From: Sphingobium soli
Lineage (GTDB): Bacteria; Pseudomonadota; Alphaproteobacteria; Sphingomonadales; Sphingomonadaceae
DNA: 64,000 bases
Assembly: GCF_020782245.1 (NCBI RefSeq)
Contig: NZ_JAJGNP010000009.1
Location: forward strand, 62,001-126,000
Reading direction: 5' to 3'
Below the pieces are notes generated by a model, which made no database searches, was not told the origin of the DNA, and saw only the letters and a list, made by a program, of their open reading frames with translations. The position numbers and the translations under genes were made by a program. Positions 58,755 through 64,000 of this stretch are shown here, in pieces. Every line of letters begins with the position of its first letter. Position 1 is the first letter of the stretch.

Positions 58755-61700
58755 ATGATGAGCGACACCAATTTCACCGCCAGCCCGCAAGAACGGGCGC
58801 GCATCGCTGCGCAGGGCATGTATCATCCCGACCTCGAATCCGACGCCTGTGGCGTGGGGCTGGTCGCGGCGACCGATGGCAAGCCGTCGCGGCGCGTGGT
58901 GTCGAGCGCGATCGATGCATTGAAGGCCGTGTGGCATCGCGGCGCGGTGGACGCCGATGGCAAGACCGGCGATGGCGCGGGCATCCATGTCGACCTGCCC
59001 GTGCGCTTCTTTGACGACGCGATCGCCGATGGCGGGCACAAGCCGCTGCCCAATCGTCTGGCGGTCGGCATGATCTTCCTGCCGCGCACGGACCTCAGCG
59101 CCCAGGAAACCTGTCGCACCATCGTCGAAAGCGAGATCATCGAGGCGGGCTACACCATCTATGGCTGGCGCCAGGTGCCGGTCGACGTGTCGGTCATCGG
59201 TGAAAAGGCGCAGCGTACGCGCCCGGAAATCGAGCAGATCATGATCGCCGGGCCAATGCCCGAGGAACGCGACGTCGCCGAATTCGAGAAGGACCTCTAC
59301 CTCATCCGCCGGCGGATCGAGCGCAAGGTGATCGCGGCGCAGATCCAGGATTTCTACATCTGTTCCCTGTCCTGCCGCTCGATCATCTACAAGGGGCTGT
59401 TCCTGGCGGAATCGCTATCGGTCTTTTACCCCGACTTGCAGGATGAGCGGTTCGAAAGCCGCGTCGCGATCTTCCACCAGCGTTATTCCACCAACACCTT
59501 CCCGCAATGGTGGCTGGCCCAGCCGTTCCGCACGCTCGCCCATAATGGCGAGATCAACACGATCCGCGGCAACAAGAACTGGATGAAGAGCCACGAGATC
59601 AAGATGGCGAGCCTCGCCTTTGGCGAGCAGTCGGAGGATATCAAGCCGGTCATTCCGGCGGGCGCGTCCGATACCGCCGCGCTCGATGCCGTGTTCGAGG
59701 CGATCTGCCGATCGGGTCGGGACGCGCCTACGGCCAAGCTGATGCTGGTTCCCGAAGCCTGGCAGGGCGACAATGCCGAACTGCCCAAGGCGCATGCGGA
59801 CATGTATGAATATCTCGCGTCCGTCATGGAGCCGTGGGACGGCCCGGCCGCGCTCGCGATGACCGACGGGCGCTGGGTCGTGGCCGGCGTCGACCGCAAC
59901 GCGCTGCGACCGCTGCGCTATACGCTGACCGGGGACAATCTGCTGATCGTTGGATCGGAAACCGGCATGGTCGTGGTTCCCGAAACCACCATCGTGCGCA
60001 AGGGGCGCATGGGACCGGGCCAGATGATCGCGGTCGATTTGCAGGAAGGCGAAATCTACGACGATCGCGCGATCAAGGACCAGATCGCCGGCGAGCGGCC
60101 CTATGGCGATTTGATCAAGGACTTCCTGACCGTCGATGACTTGGCCGACGCGCCCAGCGCACTGCCAGCGTGGGACAAGGCGGAACTGACGCGCCGGCAG
60201 GTCGCAGCAAACATGACGCTGGAGGATATGGAACTGATCCTCAGCCCCATGGTCGAGGATGCGAAGGAAGCGATCGGGTCCATGGGCGATGATACGCCGC
60301 TGGCCGTCATTTCCGACAAGCCGCGCACCATGAGCCATTTCTTCCGCCAGAATTTCAGCCAGGTCACCAACCCGCCGATCGACCCGTTGCGCGAACGGCA
60401 TGTGATGAGCCTCAAGACGCGCTTTTCCAACCTGCACAATATTTTGGAGGAAGGCGCGCAGAACAGCCATGTGCTGGTGCTGGAATCGCCGGTCGTCACT
60501 AGCGGCGAATGGGCGCGGCTGAAGGCCAATTTCGGCGCGGCGGTCGCGGAAATCGATTGCACCTTTCCGGCCGAAGGCGGGCAGGAACAGCTGCGCGCCG
60601 CGATCGCCCGTATCCGGCAGGAGGCCGAGCAGGCGGTGCGCGAAGGGCGGACCGAAATCTTCCTGACAGACGAGCATGTCAGCGAAACGCGCATCGCGAT
60701 TCAGGGCGTGCTGGCGGCGGCCGCCGTCCACACCCATCTGGTGCGCAAGGGGCTGCGCAGCTACGCGTCGATCAACGTGCGGTGCGCCGAAGCGCTCGAC
60801 ACCCATTATTATGCGGTGCTGATCGGCGTGGGCGCGACCACGGTAAATGCCTATCTGGCCGAAGCGAGCATCGCGGATCGCCATGCGCGCGGCCTGTTCG
60901 GCGAGCTGAGCCTGGACCAGTGTGTCGAACGCTATCGCACGGCGATCAACGAAGGGCTGCTCAAGATCATGTCCAAGATGGGCATTGCGGTCATCAGCTC
61001 CTATCGCGGCGGCTATAATTTCGAAGCGGTCGGCTTGTCGCGCGCACTGGTCAACGACCTGTTCCCCGGCATGCCCGCCAAGATTTCGGGCGAAGGCTAT
61101 CAGTCGCTGCATTACAGCGCGATGCTGCGGCATCAGGCGGCCTATGACGCGGCGGTCGTGCGCCTGCCGGTCGGGGGGTTCTACCGCCAGCGCAATGGCG
61201 GCGAAAGCCACGCCTATTCCGCGCAATTGATGCATCTGCTGCAAACCGCGGTCGGGACCGACAGCTATTCGACCTATCTGCAATTTTCGCGCGGTGTGCG
61301 CGATTTGCCGCCGGTCTATCTGCGCGACCTGATGGAATTCAACTTCGCGCGCGAAGCCGTGCCGATTGACGAGGTGGAAGCCACCACCGAAATCCGCAAG
61401 CGATTCGTGACGCCGGGCATGAGCCTGGGCGCTTTGTCGCCCGAAGCGCATGAAACGCTGGCGATCGCGATGAACCGCATCGGCGCGAAGGCGGTGTCGG
61501 GCGAAGGCGGCGAGGATGCCAACCGCTTCACCCCTTATGAAAATGGCGACAACGCGAATTCGGTGATCAAGCAGATCGCGTCGGGCCGCTTTGGCGTCCA
61601 TGCCGAATATCTGGGATCGGCCGAGGAAATCGAAATCAAGGTGGCGCAGGGCGCCAAGCCCGGAGAGGGCGGCCAGCTGCCCGGTTTCAAGGTGACGGAG

Positions 61701-63296
61701 TTCATCGCGAAGCTGCGCCATTCGACGCCCGGCGTGACGCTGATTTCACCGCCGCCGCATCATGACATCTATTCGATCGAGGATCTGGCGCAGCTCATCT
61801 ACGACTGCAAGATGATCAACCCGCGCGCGCGGGTGTGCGTCAAGCTCGTCAGCCAGGCGGGCATCGGCACGGTCGCGGCGGGCGTGGCCAAGGCGCATGC
61901 CGACGTCATCCTGGTCGCGGGCCATGTCGGGGGCACCGGGGCCAGCCCGCAGACGTCGATCAAATATGCCGGGACGCCGTGGGAAATGGGCCTGAGTGAA
62001 GCCAATCAGGTGCTCACGCTCAACGGCTTGCGGCATCGGGTGAAGCTGCGGACCGACGGCGGCCTCAAGACCGGGCGCGACATCGTCATCGCCGCGATCC
62101 TGGGCGCGGAGGAGTTCGGCATCGGCACGCTCAGCCTCGTCGCGATGGGCTGCATCATGGTGCGCCAGTGCCACAGCAACACCTGCCCGGTGGGCGTGTG
62201 CGTGCAGGACGAAAAACTGCGCCAGAAATTCACCGGCACGCCTGAAAAGGTCATCAACCTCATGACCTTCATCGCCGAGGAAGTGCGCGAGATACTGGCG
62301 CGGCTGGGCTTCCGCAGCCTGGACGAGGTGATCGGCCGGACCGAACTGCTTAAGCAGGTCAATCGCGGCGCCGAGCATCTGGACGACCTGGACCTCAACC
62401 CCACCCTGGCCAAGGTCGATGCGCCCGACGAGCAGCGCCGTTTTTCGCTCAAGGAATGGCGCAACGAGGTGCCCGACAGCCTGGACGCGCAGATGATGAA
62501 GGATGCGCGCGCGGTATTCGAACGCGGCGAGAAGATGCAGCTCACCTACACCGTGCGCAACACGCACCGTGCGGTCGGCACGCGGCTGTCCGCCCGCATC
62601 ACCGAGAAGTTCGGCATGTCGGCGTTGGCCGACGGGCATCTGACCGTCCGGCTGCGCGGCAGCGCGGGCCAGTCGCTGGGCGCATTCCTGTGCAAGGGCA
62701 TCACGCTGGAGGTCTTCGGCGACGCCAATGACTATGTCGGCAAGGGGTTGTCGGGCGGCATCATCAAAGTGCGCACGACTGTGTCCTCGCCGCTATCGTC
62801 GAAGGATAACACCATCATCGGCAACACCGTCCTTTACGGCGCGACCAGTGGCAAGCTGTTCGCGGCGGGGCAGGCGGGGGAGCGCTTTGCGGTCCGCAAT
62901 TCGGGCGCGCAGGTCGTGGTGGAAGGCTGCGGCGCCAATGGCTGCGAATATATGACCGGCGGCACCGCCGTGATCCTGGGCGAGACCGGCGCCAATTTCG
63001 GCGCCGGGATGACGGGCGGCATGGCCTTCATCCTGGACGAGGATGGCCGCTTCCCCTCTCGCGCCAATCCCGAAAGCATCATCTGGCAGCGGCTAGAAAG
63101 CGCCCATTGGGAAGCGCAGCTGAAGGCGCTGATCGCCGAACATGCGGTGGCGACGGACAGCCGGTGGTCCAACACCATATTGGATGATTGGGATCGGTGG
63201 CGTCGCTATTTCTGGCAGGTTTGCCCCAAGGAAATGGTCAACCGCCTGTCGCATCCCCTCAGCGATGTGCCGATGCAGACGGTGGCGGCCGAGTGA
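58755..63296 (+). CDS. gltB: Glutamate synthase large subunit GltB
   Basis: A 1513-residue enzyme. The Ntn amidotransferase domain begins at the Cys in DACGVGLVA (about 32) after a short propeptide. The glutamate synthase central domain (about 480-790) is followed by the FMN barrel (PPPHHDIYSIEDLAQLIYD, GGTGASPQTSIKYAG) and the 3Fe-4S cysteines in CIMVRQCHSNTCPVGVC. The last part is the GXGXG beta-helix (GGIIKV, GNTVLYGATSG). It makes two glutamates from glutamine and 2-oxoglutarate. It lies downstream of gltD and a DUF2059 gene. Confidence 0.97.
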   Translation: MMSDTNFTASPQERARIAAQGMYHPDLESDACGVGLVAATDGKPSRRVVSSAIDALKAVWHRGAVDADGKTGDGAGIHVDLPVRFFDDAIADGGHKPLPNRLAVGMIFLPRTDLSAQETCRTIVESEIIEAGYTIYGWRQVPVDVSVIGEKAQRTRPEIEQIMIAGPMPEERDVAEFEKDLYLIRRRIERKVIAAQIQDFYICSLSCRSIIYKGLFLAESLSVFYPDLQDERFESRVAIFHQRYSTNTFPQWWLAQPFRTLAHNGEINTIRGNKNWMKSHEIKMASLAFGEQSEDIKPVIPAGASDTAALDAVFEAICRSGRDAPTAKLMLVPEAWQGDNAELPKAHADMYEYLASVMEPWDGPAALAMTDGRWVVAGVDRNALRPLRYTLTGDNLLIVGSETGMVVVPETTIVRKGRMGPGQMIAVDLQEGEIYDDRAIKDQIAGERPYGDLIKDFLTVDDLADAPSALPAWDKAELTRRQVAANMTLEDMELILSPMVEDAKEAIGSMGDDTPLAVISDKPRTMSHFFRQNFSQVTNPPIDPLRERHVMSLKTRFSNLHNILEEGAQNSHVLVLESPVVTSGEWARLKANFGAAVAEIDCTFPAEGGQEQLRAAIARIRQEAEQAVREGRTEIFLTDEHVSETRIAIQGVLAAAAVHTHLVRKGLRSYASINVRCAEALDTHYYAVLIGVGATTVNAYLAEASIADRHARGLFGELSLDQCVERYRTAINEGLLKIMSKMGIAVISSYRGGYNFEAVGLSRALVNDLFPGMPAKISGEGYQSLHYSAMLRHQAAYDAAVVRLPVGGFYRQRNGGESHAYSAQLMHLLQTAVGTDSYSTYLQFSRGVRDLPPVYLRDLMEFNFAREAVPIDEVEATTEIRKRFVTPGMSLGALSPEAHETLAIAMNRIGAKAVSGEGGEDANRFTPYENGDNANSVIKQIASGRFGVHAEYLGSAEEIEIKVAQGAKPGEGGQLPGFKVTEFIAKLRHSTPGVTLISPPPHHDIYSIEDLAQLIYDCKMINPRARVCVKLVSQAGIGTVAAGVAKAHADVILVAGHVGGTGASPQTSIKYAGTPWEMGLSEANQVLTLNGLRHRVKLRTDGGLKTGRDIVIAAILGAEEFGIGTLSLVAMGCIMVRQCHSNTCPVGVCVQDEKLRQKFTGTPEKVINLMTFIAEEVREILARLGFRSLDEVIGRTELLKQVNRGAEHLDDLDLNPTLAKVDAPDEQRRFSLKEWRNEVPDSLDAQMMKDARAVFERGEKMQLTYTVRNTHRAVGTRLSARITEKFGMSALADGHLTVRLRGSAGQSLGAFLCKGITLEVFGDANDYVGKGLSGGIIKVRTTVSSPLSSKDNTIIGNTVLYGATSGKLFAAGQAGERFAVRNSGAQVVVEGCGANGCEYMTGGTAVILGETGANFGAGMTGGMAFILDEDGRFPSRANPESIIWQRLESAHWEAQLKALIAEHAVATDSRWSNTILDDWDRWRRYFWQVCPKEMVNRLSHPLSDVPMQTVAAE

Positions 63297-63322
63297 TCGG
63301 CTGACCGCATGCCGGCAGCGGG

Positions 63323-63907
63323 TCAATAGGCGCTGGCGGGCGCGGTCATAGCAGGTTGGGTCATGGCGGAACGGGGCGGGGCATCCGCCCTGTTCTGCTG
63401 TCCGCCCAGCGCCACCCGCATGGCGGAACGGGCTGCTGGCTGCGATGCCGGCCGTGATGCCGGCATCGCGGGCCGTTCGGCGGGGGACGGGCCATCGGCA
63501 AAGCGCACGACATTGGGCGGCAACTGGTGGATGGTCGGGACGGGGGCCTTCACCAAAGCGGCCTCTTGCAAGCTGCTCTCCGGCGGCAGTGCGCCATAAT
63601 CCTGCGCCATATAGTCTTGCACCATCGGGTCGCTGCTGCCGCCGTCGATCATGGCATAACTGTCATACCCTGCCATATCGGCGGCGTAGCGGCGCTCCGC
63701 CAGCGTGGGGCCACAGCCGGTGCAGCTGATCGTCTGTGGGCCAGGATCGGACATGGCGACCGGTGAAGCGGCGAAATCAGTGCTGATCGGCTCCTCGACC
63801 TGCTGGTCCAGCGGCGATCGCTGGGGGCTGACGGCGTAGCTCCCCAACGTCAGGCCCATCGCCGTGGCGGCGGCCACCGTGCCGCCTGACAGCATCCATA
63901 ATCGCAT
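63323..63907 (-). CDS. Unknown exported or membrane-anchored protein
   Basis: A 194-residue protein with one N-terminal hydrophobic segment (about 3-25) and a disordered Pro/Ala/Ser-rich remainder (about 130-194). It contains a single CTGCGP motif (about 62-67) and YAADMAGYDSYAMIDGG. No family is recognised. The ATG at 63907 has GGAG nearby; a GTG three bases upstream is possible. It converges with gltB. A short hairpin-like TGACC...GGGTCA at 63302-63325 overlaps its stop. Confidence 0.6.
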   Translation of the reverse strand: MRLWMLSGGTVAAATAMGLTLGSYAVSPQRSPLDQQVEEPISTDFAASPVAMSDPGPQTISCTGCGPTLAERRYAADMAGYDSYAMIDGGSSDPMVQDYMAQDYGALPPESSLQEAALVKAPVPTIHQLPPNVVRFADGPSPAERPAMPASRPASQPAARSAMRVALGGQQNRADAPPRSAMTQPAMTAPASAY

Positions 63908-64000
63908 CACGTCCGCTCCTTCCGCTCCCTTAGCGGATCACCCATCGTTTCTCACTACAAAGCCAACGCAGACGCACATCACTTGTTGCATGGCCCAAAA

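Noticed and set aside
59415-61721. A 768-codon minus-strand frame inside gltB
   Set aside because: GltB on the plus strand is full length with all expected domains. The antisense frame has no recognisable motif.

Overview
This 64-kb window is high-GC, gene-dense DNA from an alphaproteobacterium, most likely a sphingomonad (Sphingomonas, Sphingobium or a relative). The pointers are a TonB-Xanth-Caul type outer-membrane receptor without a SusD partner, the ybgC-tolQRAB-pal order, L-rhamnose genes of the non-phosphorylating LRA type, many ATGA stop/start overlaps, and one REP-like hairpin with the core TTCGACAAGCTCAGTGCGAA. No tRNA, rRNA, CRISPR array, prophage or insertion sequence was seen.

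Layout. (1) 1-5.0 kb: an exported M28 aminopeptidase (cut by the window edge), divergent from an M16 zinc protease, plus a small unknown protein. (2) 5.1-10.2 kb: a MarR regulator leading an aromatic-acid type efflux operon (FUSC, DUF1656, HlyD, NodT lipoprotein). (3) 10.2-47.7 kb: a large locus for pectic rhamnogalacturonan and galactan, in several transcription units. Its parts are: kduD with GH35, GH53 and GH43 (minus); iclR1, L-rhamnose 1-dehydrogenase, CE12 acetylesterase, a second esterase and lutABC (minus); L-rhamnonate dehydratase, LRA6, LRA5, LRA2, rhaT, GH43 and an esterase (plus); a GPH transporter, SGNH esterase, GH43-like protein and LacI (minus); rhaM, GH35, GH105 and GH115 (minus); CE12 and GH28 (minus); the TonB-dependent receptor (plus); and a second IclR regulator. 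(4) 47.8-52.5 kb: the Tol-Pal envelope operon. (5) 52.6-64 kb: housekeeping genes, namely a 3-hydroxyacyl-CoA dehydrogenase, a Mn-riboswitch-controlled GDT1-family transporter, an NDUFA9-like protein, undecaprenyl-diphosphatase, gltD, a DUF2059 protein, gltB and an unknown exported protein.

How the locus probably works. The receptor imports oligosaccharides. Periplasmic enzymes, many with twin-arginine signals, deacetylate them (CE12) and trim backbone (GH28) and side chains (GH53, GH35, GH43, GH115). The GPH permease and RhaT move products inside, where GH105 opens unsaturated rhamnogalacturonyl disaccharides. Rhamnose is epimerised by RhaM and oxidised through LRA1, LRA2, LRA3, LRA5 and LRA6 to pyruvate and L-lactate. 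LutABC, in the same locus, can oxidise that L-lactate to pyruvate. KduD handles the uronate branch.

The most interesting non-coding signal is a 17-bp palindrome-like motif (GNNCCATATNNCGGNNC) that recurs upstream of at least five units of this locus, including as a tandem pair in front of the second iclR gene. This points to one locus-wide regulon. Other notable items are a 31-codon orphan Tat-signal ORF just before GH115, a 34-bp perfect palindrome upstream of the CE12/GH28 unit, and a yybP-ykoY riboswitch whose downstream hairpin covers a ribosome binding site.
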